Source: Alpinimonas psychrophila
GTDB taxonomy: Bacteria > Actinomycetota > Actinomycetes > Actinomycetales > Microbacteriaceae
NCBI RefSeq assembly: GCF_014137865.1
Contig: NZ_JACGWU010000001.1
Coordinates: forward strand, 1 to 64,000
Direction of reading: 5' to 3'
Length of the DNA stretch: 64,000 bases
In this document: positions 25,035-32,917 of the stretch, piece after piece
Numbering within the stretch: the first letter of the stretch is position 1
Layout of the letters: each line of letters starts with the position of its first letter
Position numbers and translations under genes: made by a program
Notes under the pieces: generated by a model
The model's input: the letters and a program-made list of their open reading frames with translations, nothing else
Databases searched by the model: none
What the model was told of the DNA's origin: nothing

Positions 25035-25664
25035 CTACTTCAGAATTCCCAACTGATAGAGCAACTCGTACCGCACGGGGTTATCGGGCAGATAGAGGTT
25101 GAAGCCCTCCTCAACGAAGACAACCACGAGGTTGACGGCGACCGTGGCAACGAAGATCCAGATGATGATCCAGACAATGGTGCGGGCCGCCGGCGAGGTC
25201 GGGGCAATGGGAGTGAACTCTGTGCCAAATACGAGAATCACGCCGGCAAACACAAGCACGACAACGAAACTCACGAGAGCCCAGGTGTAGAGGTGCAGGC
25301 CAAAAACAGCCTCACCGTATCCGGGGTCTCCGGGCGCGATATGCAGCAGAATCTGGCGGGCTGACATGAAGGCGCCGAGCAGCGCTCCCACGATGGAGAA
25401 TCCCAGGCCCGTCATAAAGCCGGAGGTTGAAAGTGTGCCTCGTAGGGACTGCACGAGAACGTAGACGGCGCCGAGGGAAGACAGCATCATGCCCATGCGC
25501 TGCGTGATGCACAGGGGGCAGGGCAACTCGTTCAGAGCGAACTGAAAGAAGAACATGGCACCCGAAAGGACACCAATGTAGGCGACGAGAAAAGCGACTT
25601 GGGCCCAGAACCCTAGTTTGCCCAGCAGCATGTTGCGTTGCTCTAGTGCCACAGGTTCCGGCAT
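25035..25664 (-). CDS. dsbB: Disulfide bond formation protein B-like membrane oxidase
   Basis: A 209-residue DsbB-family protein with about five hydrophobic helices. The first redox pair is seen as CPLC in NELPCPLCITQRMGMM near residues 49-52, after the first helix. The second periplasmic Cys pair of E. coli DsbB is not present, so the protein differs from the classical four-Cys enzyme. It should reoxidise a DsbA-like thioredoxin; one such protein is encoded at 49029. Its ATG overlaps the stop of the 52-aa gene upstream. Confidence 0.8.
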   Translation of the reverse strand: MPEPVALEQRNMLLGKLGFWAQVAFLVAYIGVLSGAMFFFQFALNELPCPLCITQRMGMMLSSLGAVYVLVQSLRGTLSTSGFMTGLGFSIVGALLGAFMSARQILLHIAPGDPGYGEAVFGLHLYTWALVSFVVVLVFAGVILVFGTEFTPIAPTSPAARTIVWIIIWIFVATVAVNLVVVFVEEGFNLYLPDNPVRYELLYQLGILK

Positions 25665-25822
25665 CAGAAACTCACGTTCAGGGCGTCGGTGACGTGGTGG
25701 GCGAACAACGCCGCGGTTGCGAGAAATGCCACGGAGTAGCTGAGCATAATTACCCAGCGCTTTCTCACGAAGATAATCACGAGCGCGGCAACCAGAATGA
25801 GCGCAAAAACGAGGGGGTCCAT
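25664..25822 (-). CDS. DUF5993-like 52-residue membrane protein
   Basis: A small gene found by reading the minus strand: ATG at 25820-25822, stop TGA overlapping the dsbB ATG (ATGA). The product starts MDPLVFALILVAALVIIFVR and has two hydrophobic segments around a basic KRW turn, ending HHVTDALNVSF. Size, topology and position directly upstream of a DsbB-like gene fit the DUF5993 family as I remember it. The function is not known; a role as a DsbB partner is inferred from coupling. Confidence 0.72.
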   Translation of the reverse strand: MDPLVFALILVAALVIIFVRKRWVIMLSYSVAFLATAALFAHHVTDALNVSF

Positions 25823-25856
25823 AAGATCACCCTATCTTCGTAGGAGAATGGAGGGG

Positions 25857-26483
25857 ATGAATGAATTTCACAAACCCGCACTTTTTGCTGGCCATGAGTT
25901 CACTGCTTTTCGCGGCGGTGAAGATCCAGCAGAGGTGAGTTTCTTGGCGCACGAGAGCGCCCGGGCCTTGCTGGCGAGGGTTCGCGAGGCCCAGCAGCCC
26001 GAACTAGTCGATCGTGTTGTGACGTTTGCCGATGAAAATGGCATCGATGTTTTGGCCGAACTGTGGTCAACCTCGAGCCCGCACAGCCTGCCGGGGGCCT
26101 TGTGGCGCATGTATCTCATTCGCGACATGATTGTCACGAACGCTGAGAACATCAGCATTCTCTATGGGCGGGGGGTGGAAATATCCGTCACTCCCGACCC
26201 CCTCGTTGCCGGTGCCCCGGTTCCCGCCGGCCCGGAGGAGATGCGTGCGCTCGCCGACCGGATTTTGCGTGGAGCCTTCGAAGGTGACTTTGCGGATGCC
26301 CTGCATCGCTCGGCAGCGTTCTGCCGGGTCTTGGCGCACGGCTGTACCTCCATGGCCGATGACGCTGAGCTCATCAACCCTGAACGTGCGACAGCCCTCA
26401 CGACGCAAGCCTTTCGCTTGAGCAAAACCGCCGCCGAGTTCAGTGTCTGCGCCCGTCTGCATCGTGATGGTTCGCTCGCCTAA
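25857..26483 (+). CDS. Conserved actinobacterial protein of unknown function
   Basis: About 208 residues, soluble and largely helical, with no signal peptide or membrane segment. Actinobacterial proteins of this kind are sometimes labelled RNA polymerase beta-subunit by mistake; nothing in the sequence supports that. Recognisable stretches are PHSLPGALWRMYLIRDMI and a C-terminal FRLSKTAAEFSVCARLHRDGSLA. Two in-frame ATGs occur, 25848 and 25857; the AGGAG at 25842-25846 fits the second better. Divergent from the DUF5993/dsbB pair, its 5' end lies 35 bases from that gene's start. Confidence 0.7.
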   Translation: MNEFHKPALFAGHEFTAFRGGEDPAEVSFLAHESARALLARVREAQQPELVDRVVTFADENGIDVLAELWSTSSPHSLPGALWRMYLIRDMIVTNAENISILYGRGVEISVTPDPLVAGAPVPAGPEEMRALADRILRGAFEGDFADALHRSAAFCRVLAHGCTSMADDAELINPERATALTTQAFRLSKTAAEFSVCARLHRDGSLA

Positions 26484-26503
26484 ACCCGTCGACAATTAAA
26501 GAC

Positions 26504-26531
26504 CAATCCCTTTGGGCGAGGGCTCCGAACT
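26504..26531 (+). promoter_or_regulatory. Possible SigK-type promoter of the cupredoxin gene
   Basis: CAATCC (26504-26509), a 16-base spacer and CGAACT (26526-26531), ending six bases before the ATG at 26538. The pattern resembles the mycobacterial SigK promoter as remembered (CCATCC, 16-17 bases, CGAAT). A SigK-like gene lies 1.7 kb downstream. One base differs in the -35 and one in the -10, so this is tentative. Confidence 0.4.
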
Positions 26532-26537
26532 AGTTAC

Positions 26538-27020
26538 ATGTCACAAGCATCCACAATCACCCGCAAGGGTGTTCTCGTTCTGCCGATCCTGGTCCTCGCT
26601 TTGTCGGGATGCACAGGTTCCACACCATCCCAGGTGCTGCCTTCCGGCAGTGCAACGGGCCAGGCGGCAGAGCACGGAACGACCCATGCGGCAGAACACG
26701 GCGCTGAACAGGCTTCGGGCGACGTCGTAACGCTCAGCCTCAAATTCATGCCCGACACGATCACAGTACCGGCAGGCACAACAGTGCGCTGGGTAAACGG
26801 CGAACGCATTTTGCATACTGTGACGACCGGGGCGTGGGGCGACGTCAATCAAAAGACGGGGCTTCGCGGATCGCAGACGCCCGACGGTCTTTTCGACCAC
26901 CGCCTTCTACCGGAGGGCGAGGCGGGCAGCACGTTCGAGTTCACGTTCGCCACCCCCGGCACGTATCCGTACTACTGCGATATTCACAAGGCCATGAACG
27001 GCGTGGTCATCGTCGAGTAA
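26538..27020 (+). CDS. Cupredoxin-domain lipoprotein (plastocyanin-like copper protein)
   Basis: A 160-residue exported protein: lipoprotein signal ending LSGC with Cys25, a His-rich linker (EHGTTHAAEHGAEQ, residues 53-66) and a single cupredoxin domain (residues 70-160). Copper ligands are seen as His in RILHTVT, then Cys, His and Met in YYCDIHKAM near the end, the type-1 copper set. It likely carries electrons or binds copper at the outer face of the membrane. It is followed by another lipoprotein gene 61 bases on. A possible SigK-type leaderless promoter precedes it. Confidence 0.9.
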   Translation: MSQASTITRKGVLVLPILVLALSGCTGSTPSQVLPSGSATGQAAEHGTTHAAEHGAEQASGDVVTLSLKFMPDTITVPAGTTVRWVNGERILHTVTTGAWGDVNQKTGLRGSQTPDGLFDHRLLPEGEAGSTFEFTFATPGTYPYYCDIHKAMNGVVIVE

Positions 27021-27081
27021 TCGACGCCATAAACCGAACCTTTGCACCTGGGAACTGCACATCACAATTAGGAGAAATAAA

Positions 27082-27756
27082 ATGCGCAAAACAACAGCAT
27101 TCGCTGGTCTTGGTCTCGCCGTAGCGCTCGCGCTTACCGGCTGTGCCGGAGCCGCAACAGCCACACCAGAAGCAACGACTTCCCCCTCGGTGCACGACCA
27201 CGATACGGTCAACAGTGCCGGAGCCGGCCTTCGGGCAGCTCTTCAGGGCGTTCTCTACGACCACGTTTTCTTGGCCGGTGCCGCGATCCATCAGGCGCTT
27301 CAGGACGGCGGAGACCTCACGGCCCCTCGCACTGCTGCCGCTATCCAGACACTCGACGATAACTCGGTTGCCGTCGCTAAGTTAGTCGGCTCTGCTTACC
27401 CAGATGCAGAACAGCCCTTTTTGGATTCATGGCGATCGCACATTCCCCTCTTCGTCGAGTACACGCTCGGCAAGGTCGGAAATGACCAGGCCAAGGTTGC
27501 CGCTGCCGTAGCCGGTCTCGGCGATTATGCCGTTGCTTTCGGCCAATTGATTCACTCGGTTGTCCCCACGCTGCCGGCTGAAGCCGTTCAGGCAGAGCTT
27601 GAGATGCATGCGACAACCCTGCTCGCGGCAATTGATGCTGATATCGCCGGCGACCCCCTGTACTACTCGTTATTGCAGGCATCCGCTACACACATGCAAG
27701 CCACTGCGGCGGCTCTGGCCGGCGGCATAGCTGTAGACAAGAAAATCGCGCTATAA
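27082..27756 (+). CDS. Helical lipoprotein of unknown function, metal binding possible
   Basis: A 224-residue lipoprotein with lipobox LTGC (Cys21), RBS AGGAG 7 bases upstream of the ATG. After a short His/Asp stretch (HDHD, near residue 39) the mature part is almost wholly alpha-helical and Ala-rich, with His spread through the helices (YDHVFLAGAAIHQAL, SHIPLF, LIHSVV, EMHATTLL, ATHMQATA). This pattern suggests a helical bundle able to bind metal. Its place after a cupredoxin gene hints at copper, but I do not recognise a named family. Confidence 0.7.
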   Translation: MRKTTAFAGLGLAVALALTGCAGAATATPEATTSPSVHDHDTVNSAGAGLRAALQGVLYDHVFLAGAAIHQALQDGGDLTAPRTAAAIQTLDDNSVAVAKLVGSAYPDAEQPFLDSWRSHIPLFVEYTLGKVGNDQAKVAAAVAGLGDYAVAFGQLIHSVVPTLPAEAVQAELEMHATTLLAAIDADIAGDPLYYSLLQASATHMQATAAALAGGIAVDKKIAL

Positions 27757-27776
27757 CCCAGGCACCATAGAACAGG

Positions 27777-27818
27777 CCGGCGGAGAGCGGGGGAACTTGC
27801 TCCCCGCCGGTTTTCTTT
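27777..27818 (+). terminator. Intrinsic terminator after the helical lipoprotein gene
   Basis: CCGGCGG (27777-27783) pairs with CCGCCGG (27804-27810), with an inner GAG/CTC step, followed by TTTTCTTT (27811-27818). It ends the cupredoxin-lipoprotein transcript about 20 bases after the stop codon. Confidence 0.85.
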
Positions 27819-27847
27819 GATGAGCAGAATCACGTAGGAGAGTTTCC

Positions 27848-28282
27848 ATGAAGGTCATTGTGCTCGGTTTAGCTATCGCGACAGCCACAGCGTTCGGCGT
27901 CAACGCCGCCATACACTTCATGCTGGCGGGACCCTTTGATGCCAACCCGGGAAATCTCGTGTCGCAGGGTGACTTATTCAGGGTTCAGGCTGTCGGCAAC
28001 GTCATTGCGGCGGCGTTGCTGGTTATTCGGCCCCGGCCGGTAACGGCGTGGATTGCCGCGGCCGTGGCAGCCGTTGGACTGGGGCTCGTCGTCTTCACGG
28101 TTTACGCGCCTCTGGACCTCCTTGCGATCGGCGGCCCGTTTCTCTATGAGCCGGCCTGGTACCCCGACAAGGTTGCGTCAGCAATTGCTCAACTCGTGGC
28201 AATCGTCGGTTCGCTGTTGCTGGTAATCACCACAGGACGGGTTCAATCAAATAGGCGGAGCGCAGGGCATCTGTCATGCTGA
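27848..28282 (+). CDS. Small four-helix membrane protein
   Basis: A 144-residue protein with four hydrophobic segments (about residues 3-22, 50-62, 66-88, 114-132) and a Gly/Pro-rich loop. I recognise no named family. The start ATG is 6 bases after GGAG. Its last codons overlap the sigma factor gene by 7 bases, so it probably belongs to the SigK/RskA unit and may take part in sensing or be one of its outputs. Confidence 0.75.
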   Translation: MKVIVLGLAIATATAFGVNAAIHFMLAGPFDANPGNLVSQGDLFRVQAVGNVIAAALLVIRPRPVTAWIAAAVAAVGLGLVVFTVYAPLDLLAIGGPFLYEPAWYPDKVASAIAQLVAIVGSLLLVITTGRVQSNRRSAGHLSC

Positions 28283-28881
28283 GGCTTGTGACAAGGGAAA
28301 CAGACGTCGAGAATGACCTCGAAGAACTTTCACCAGCCCAGCTCCAACGTGATTTGATCGAGCGCATAGCCGACGGAGATCAAGGGGCTTTTTCGAACCT
28401 TTACGATCACATCGCCCCGCGAGTGCTTGGCTTGGTCACGAGGTTGTTACGAGATCACTCGCAGTCTGAAGAAGTAACCCAAGAGGTCTTTCTCGAGATC
28501 TGGCAGACTGCCCCACGCTTTGATCCCCACAAGGGGGCCGTTGCAACCTGGATCTTCACCATGGCTCATCGCCGGGCCGTAGATCGGGTGAGAGCGTCAC
28601 AGGCGTCCCGCACGCGAGACACGAAAATCGGCATCCGGGATTATGATCCCGAATATGACAATGTGGCAGAATCCGTGGAGATTCGCATTGAGCATGAGAA
28701 AGTAGAAAAGGCTATGACGCGACTGACTGAGCTGCAACGTCAGGCCGTCACGCTCGCCTATTACGGTGGCTACAGTCACACCGAGGTGGCCACGATTCTA
28801 GACGTGCCGGTAGGCACAGTGAAGACCCGCTTGCGTGATGGAATGATTCGCCTTCGCGACGAAATGGGGGTGGCATCATGA
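28276..28881 (+). CDS. sigK: ECF RNA polymerase sigma factor, SigK type
   Basis: A 201-residue ECF sigma factor. Region 2 (residues 45-115) shows FSNLYDHIAPRVLGLVTRLL and VFLEIWQTAPRFDP; region 4 (residues 145-198) shows LTELQRQAVTLAYYGGYSHTEVATILDVPVGTVKTRLRDGMIRLR. The VTRLLRDHSQSEEVTQEVFLEIW segment and the coupled anti-sigma gene fit SigK. The protein has no cysteine, so the Cys-pair redox switch described for the tuberculosis SigK cannot exist here. Its gene overlaps the anti-sigma gene by 4 bases (ATGA). Confidence 0.9.
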   Translation: MLRLVTRETDVENDLEELSPAQLQRDLIERIADGDQGAFSNLYDHIAPRVLGLVTRLLRDHSQSEEVTQEVFLEIWQTAPRFDPHKGAVATWIFTMAHRRAVDRVRASQASRTRDTKIGIRDYDPEYDNVAESVEIRIEHEKVEKAMTRLTELQRQAVTLAYYGGYSHTEVATILDVPVGTVKTRLRDGMIRLRDEMGVAS

Positions 28882-29663
28882 GCTCCACTGACGACAACAG
28901 TATGAACAACATGGCCGGTGCCTTTGCACTTGACGCGCTCAGTGCAGAAGAAAGATCCGCCGTCGAAGCTCACCTCGGTGAGTCCGAGTCGATGCAAAAG
29001 GAGGTGGCAGAAATGAGAGAGACAGCGTCGCTCCTTGGTCGTGCCGTGACACCAGTCGAGCCCTCCGTGGCACTTAAATTGAACCTCATGACCCTCGTGG
29101 CATCGACGCCACAGTTGCCCGGGGCTTTAGCCTCCGTTAGCGCTTTGCCACGCGAAAAATCCTCTTCTCCGACGACGTCGGAACGCAAGGCTCAGTCCCG
29201 TTGGTTCCTCCGGCCGGTCACAATCTTTGCCGCGGCCGCGGCATCTGTCGCCCTCGTTATTGGTGGTGTTGCCGTCGCAAATACAATCATTGACGCCGAC
29301 GCAAAGTTGGCACAGACCAATCAGCTCGTCGCTATCAACGCGTCCAACGATTTTCAGCAAGCGAGTGTTGATGTCAAGGGAGGCGGACACGCCAAACTTG
29401 TGTGGTCGGTGGAACTGGGAAGCTCCGCGCTGCTGATGGACGGCTTGGCGCTCCTTCCCTCAGACAAGACGTATCAGCTCTGGTACATCGACGCGGCGGG
29501 TGCTCGCTCTGCCGGAACGTTCGCCGCAGCGGGGAACGGATCTACGTGGAGAGTGCTCGATGGAACCTTGGCCAAGGGCGACACGGTAGGGGTGACCGTC
29601 GAACCGAGCGGGGGCTCAACGTCGCCGACCACGGACCCCATCATTATTGTCACAAGCACGTAG
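28878..29663 (+). CDS. rskA: Anti-sigma-K factor, membrane bound
   Basis: A 261-residue RskA-family protein: N-terminal sigma-binding domain (AGAFALDALSAEERSAVEAHL, residues 12-33), a single membrane helix near residues 112-135 (VTIFAAAAASVALVIGGVAVA) and an extracellular domain with the YQLWYIDAAGARSAGTF and GDTVGVTVEPSGGSTSPT blocks usual in RskA. The zinc motif HxxxCxxC of ZAS anti-sigmas is absent. It should hold SigK at the membrane until cut by regulated proteolysis. Confidence 0.92.
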   Translation: MSSTDDNSMNNMAGAFALDALSAEERSAVEAHLGESESMQKEVAEMRETASLLGRAVTPVEPSVALKLNLMTLVASTPQLPGALASVSALPREKSSSPTTSERKAQSRWFLRPVTIFAAAAASVALVIGGVAVANTIIDADAKLAQTNQLVAINASNDFQQASVDVKGGGHAKLVWSVELGSSALLMDGLALLPSDKTYQLWYIDAAGARSAGTFAAAGNGSTWRVLDGTLAKGDTVGVTVEPSGGSTSPTTDPIIIVTST

Positions 29664-29853
29664 CGATGTTCGTTGTGAAGGTTCGCTCGACGAGTTCATG
29701 CGGAGCGCGTATCTTTTAGATTTGCCTGCGAGAGGTGGGACTCGACTGTGCGAATCGAGAGGATAAGTATGGCCGCAATCTGCCCGCGGGCTTTTAAATC
29801 TAAAGCCAACGATTCACTGTGAACTCTTCAGGTGTGCATCAGGGATGCCTTGG

Positions 29854-29859
29854 TAAACT
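29854..29859 (+). promoter_or_regulatory. -10 box of the 29.9-kb small RNA
   Basis: TAAACT inside GGTAAACT, ending five to six bases before the first paired base of the structured RNA at 29865. The same 8-mer precedes gpmA, carD and the second cold-shock gene. No clear -35 box was found. Confidence 0.55.
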
Positions 29860-29864
29860 ATGAG

Positions 29865-29951
29865 AGCCGGACCGCAGTAACCCCGGGCTCCATTTTTTCG
29901 CCGCCATGAGCGGCCGTCCGCCGTGAGGCGTTCACTGCGGTTCGGCTTTTT
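29865..29951 (+). ncRNA. Candidate structured small RNA of unknown class, about 87 bases
   Basis: AGCCGGACCGCAGT (29865-29878) pairs over 14 bases with ACTGCGGTTCGGCT (29934-29947), one G-T pair, and is followed at once by a T-run to 29951. Inside are hairpin GCCGC/GCGGC (29900-29914) and hairpin CGCC-GTGA-GGCG (29919-29930) with a GNRA tetraloop, plus an unpaired C-rich stretch around CCCCGGGCTCC (29881-29891). The closing stem plus U-tract would act as its own terminator. It fits neither SRP RNA (no GGAAGCAGC loop), 6C RNA, nor tmRNA. It lies after rskA and 9 bases from the pstB stop, in a gap with no gene. Confidence 0.6.
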
Positions 29952-29959
29952 GCGTCTGA

Positions 29960-30739
29960 TTACCCGAAACGGCCGGAGATGTAGTCCTCGGTGGACTGCA
30001 CGTGGGGGTTCTCGAAGATGGTCGTGGTGTCATCGAACTCGATGAGCTTGCCCGGTTCTCCGGTGCCGGAGATGTTGAAGAAGGCGGTGCGGTCGGAGAC
30101 GCGGCTGGCCTGTTGCATGTTGTGCGTCACGATCACAATTGTGAACTCATTCTTTAATTCCCCAATGAGGTCTTCGATGGCCAGAGTCGAGATGGGGTCG
30201 AGTGCCGAACACGGCTCATCCATCAGCAGAACATCGGGCGAAACGGCAATCGCCCGGGCGATGCAGAGACGTTGCTGCTGTCCGCCGGAGAGTCCGGAAC
30301 CGGGTTTGTCGAGCCGGTCCTTGACCTCGTTCCAGAGGTTGGCACCTTGGAGAGACTGTTCCACCAAGTTATCGGCATCCGATTTCGACATTTTGCGATT
30401 GTTGAGCTTGACGCCGGCAATGACGTTGTCACGAATCGACATGGTGGGAAAAGGGTTGGGGCGCTGAAAGACCATGCCTACTTGGCGGCGGACGACGACG
30501 GGGTCGATCCCAGGGCCGTAGAGATCCTGGCCATCAATGAGAACCTCGCCCTCGACGCGGGCGCCGGGGATGACTTCGTGCATGCGGTTGATGGTGCGAA
30601 GGAGGGTTGACTTGCCACAACCGCTGGGGCCGATGAACGCCGTGACGGTGCGGGGTTCGATTGTGAGGCTGACTCCTTCGACAGCGAGGAAGTTGCTGTA
30701 ATACACGTTGAGGTCATTGATTTCGATGCGCTTAGACAC
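29960..30739 (-). CDS. pstB: Phosphate ABC transporter ATP-binding protein
   Basis: A 259-residue PstB: Walker [10 protein letters not shown] near residue 38, LNRM-type [17 protein letters not shown], signature [14 protein letters not shown], Walker [17 protein letters not shown]. These match PstB closely. It is last in the minus-strand pstSCAB cluster, 62 bases after pstA. It powers high-affinity phosphate uptake. Confidence 0.97.
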   Translation of the reverse strand: MSKRIEINDLNVYYSNFLAVEGVSLTIEPRTVTAFIGPSGCGKSTLLRTINRMHEVIPGARVEGEVLIDGQDLYGPGIDPVVVRRQVGMVFQRPNPFPTMSIRDNVIAGVKLNNRKMSKSDADNLVEQSLQGANLWNEVKDRLDKPGSGLSGGQQQRLCIARAIAVSPDVLLMDEPCSALDPISTLAIEDLIGELKNEFTIVIVTHNMQQASRVSDRTAFFNISGTGEPGKLIEFDDTTTIFENPHVQSTEDYISGRFG

Positions 30740-30801
30740 GTCTTATCCTTCGGCAGTTTCGCTGGAAATGGAGGCGGGGGGACGATGGAGGGTAAGGGGC
30801 A

Positions 30802-31881
30802 TTATCGGAGCCCCTTCGGGGAGAGGAAGTGTGAAATCAAGCGAGCCACGAGGTTGAGGGCCATGACGATGAGAATGAGCACGAGGGCACTGGTCCACGC
30901 TCGATCAAGATAGGCCTGAGTATCCATTCCTTGGTTCGCATACTCCGTGTACACAAAGACAGGAAGGGTCGCCATGCGGTCGCTGAAAAGGTCGTAATTC
31001 ATGCTCGTGCTCATGCCCACAATGATGAGCAGGGGGGCCGTCTCACCAATGATGCGCGAGATCGAAAGCATCACACCCGTAACAATCCCGGCGATAGCAG
31101 TCGGTAAGACAACTTTGACAATGGTTAACCACTTTGGCACCCCGAGGGCAAATGCTGCTTCGCGTAGCTCGTTGGGAACGAGTTTGAGCATCTCTTCGGT
31201 CGAACGAACGACCACAGGAATCATTAAGACCGACAGTGCGACTGCGCCACCGATGCCAAAGCGAATGCCGGGGCCAAAGAAGATCGCGAACAGTGCGAAC
31301 GCGAACAGCCCGGCAACAATCGACGGGATACCGGTCATGACGTCGACAAAGAACGTAATCGCCTGGGCGAGGCGGCCGCGGCCGTACTCCACGAGATAGA
31401 TCGCGGAAAGTAGGCCGACCGGCACGGAGATGAGGGTAGCCGCGCCGGTGATTTCTAACGTTCCGATGAGCGCATGCAGCCCACCACCGCCTGCGCCGAC
31501 AACGTTGCGCATGGAGGAGCCAAAGAAATCGATGTCAAAGCGCGGTAGGCCATTGACGACGGTTGTGAAGATGAGCGAAATCAGGGGCAGGAGTGTAACC
31601 AAGAAAGCTGTCGTAACGAGCCCCGTCATAAGGCGATCGGTTGCTTTGCGCCGCCCTTCAGAGATTCGCGAGAGCACGTAGATCAAGATGATGTCAAGAA
31701 CGGCAGCAACGACAACAGCACCGATGATGTTGAAGTTGTGAGTCGCGCCACCGAGATCCAAAATAAAAAAAATACCGAAGGCAACAACAACGCTGAGCCC
31801 GAGTGTGGTCAGCTGTACTCGCTTCGTGAGCGGGCGATATCCGCTCGCCACAACGGGTCTGTTCATGGTCATGGTGGTCAT
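30802..31881 (-). CDS. pstA: Phosphate ABC transporter permease
   Basis: A 359-residue permease with six to eight helices; the family block IPSIVAGLFAFALF and the EAA-type loop LREAAFALGVPKWLTIVKVVLPTA near residue 240 are present. The extra N-terminal pair of helices (residues 25-70) is common in actinobacterial PstA. The gene overlaps pstC by one base. Confidence 0.95.
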   Translation of the reverse strand: MTTMTMNRPVVASGYRPLTKRVQLTTLGLSVVVAFGIFFILDLGGATHNFNIIGAVVVAAVLDIILIYVLSRISEGRRKATDRLMTGLVTTAFLVTLLPLISLIFTTVVNGLPRFDIDFFGSSMRNVVGAGGGGLHALIGTLEITGAATLISVPVGLLSAIYLVEYGRGRLAQAITFFVDVMTGIPSIVAGLFAFALFAIFFGPGIRFGIGGAVALSVLMIPVVVRSTEEMLKLVPNELREAAFALGVPKWLTIVKVVLPTAIAGIVTGVMLSISRIIGETAPLLIIVGMSTSMNYDLFSDRMATLPVFVYTEYANQGMDTQAYLDRAWTSALVLILIVMALNLVARLISHFLSPKGLR

Positions 31882-32828
31882 TAGTTGGCCCCCGAGAATG
31901 CCTTGCGGCGGTTGATGGCGACACGGGCAATTGAGTTGACAATCAGCGTGATGATGAACAAGAGCAGACCGGTTCCGATCAAAACATTCACGCCGATGCC
32001 GCTGGCCTCCGGAAAGTTGAGAGCGATATTTGCGGCGATGGTTGTCGGGTTTTGCGATTGGAGTAAGGCAAACGAGATGATGACCGACGGCGAGAGCACC
32101 ATGGCAACCGCCATTGTCTCACCCAGGGCGCGGCCGAGGCCGAGCATCGTGGCCGAAATGAGGCCGGGGCGCCCAAACGGCAGCACGGCCATCTGTATCA
32201 TTTCCCAGCGCGTAGCGCCGAGGGCCAATGCGGCTTCCTCGTGCAGGCGCGGTGTTTGCAGAAAGACTTCGCGGGCGATCGCGGTGATGATGGGAAGGAT
32301 CATGACGGCGAGCACGATAGCGACCGTGAGAACGGTTCGCCCCGTTCCAGAAACGGGGCCGGCGAAAAAGGGAATCCAACCGAGGTTGTCAACGAGCCAA
32401 ACAAAGAACGGCTGGACGGCCGGAGCGAGGACGGTGATACCCCATAAGCCAAAGACGACCGAGGGAACAGCCGCTAGCAGGTCAATGATGTACCCGAGGC
32501 CTTGAGCGAGCTTACGCGGCGCTATATGGGAGATAAAGAGGGCAATGCCGATCGACAGGGGCAACGAAATGAGGAGTGCGAGTGCGGCTGCCCAGATCGT
32601 TCCAAAGACGAGGGGGCCAACCAGCCCCCAGAATCCTGATCCATCGGAGGAGATATCGGCAGGGTTTGCTAGGAAGGCGGGGAGGCTCTCGGCGACCAAA
32701 AAAATAGCGACAGCGGCAAGGACCACGAGGATCGCAACTCCAGCAACCAATGCCGAGGTTGAGAACACTTGGTCCCCCCGTCGTTTCGGAGAGCGAACCT
32801 GATTTGAGGCAGTCACAGCGTGAGTCAC
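31881..32828 (-). CDS. pstC: Phosphate ABC transporter permease
   Basis: A 315-residue permease starting from GTG, with six helices and blocks typical of PstC: LLAAVPSVVFGLWGITVLAP near residue 125 and LHEEAALALGATRWEMIQMAVLPFGRPGL near residue 200. It follows a stem-loop after pstS, which would lower permease expression relative to the binding protein. Confidence 0.95.
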   Translation of the reverse strand: MTHAVTASNQVRSPKRRGDQVFSTSALVAGVAILVVLAAVAIFLVAESLPAFLANPADISSDGSGFWGLVGPLVFGTIWAAALALLISLPLSIGIALFISHIAPRKLAQGLGYIIDLLAAVPSVVFGLWGITVLAPAVQPFFVWLVDNLGWIPFFAGPVSGTGRTVLTVAIVLAVMILPIITAIAREVFLQTPRLHEEAALALGATRWEMIQMAVLPFGRPGLISATMLGLGRALGETMAVAMVLSPSVIISFALLQSQNPTTIAANIALNFPEASGIGVNVLIGTGLLLFIITLIVNSIARVAINRRKAFSGAN

Positions 32829-32864
32829 ATGTCTTTCTTAGCGCACAGGGGGCTTACAAAGAAA

Positions 32865-32908
32865 TACCCGGCTCGAAAGTGTCCAGAAAAGGACCTTCGA
32901 GCCGGGTA
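32865..32908 (-). terminator. Stem-loop attenuator between pstS and pstC
   Basis: TACCCGGCTCGAA (32865-32877) pairs perfectly with TTCGAGCCGGGTA (32896-32908), with a further GTCC/GGAC step inside. On the minus strand the stem is followed by TTTCTTTG. It starts 10 bases after the pstS stop, so it would end most pstS transcripts and let some read into pstCAB. Confidence 0.85.
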
Positions 32909-32917
32909 CTAGTTTAT

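Noticed and set aside
29865-29951. SRP (4.5S) RNA as identity of the small RNA
   Set aside because: Paired ends and size fit, but the conserved GGAAGCAGC-type apical loop is missing.
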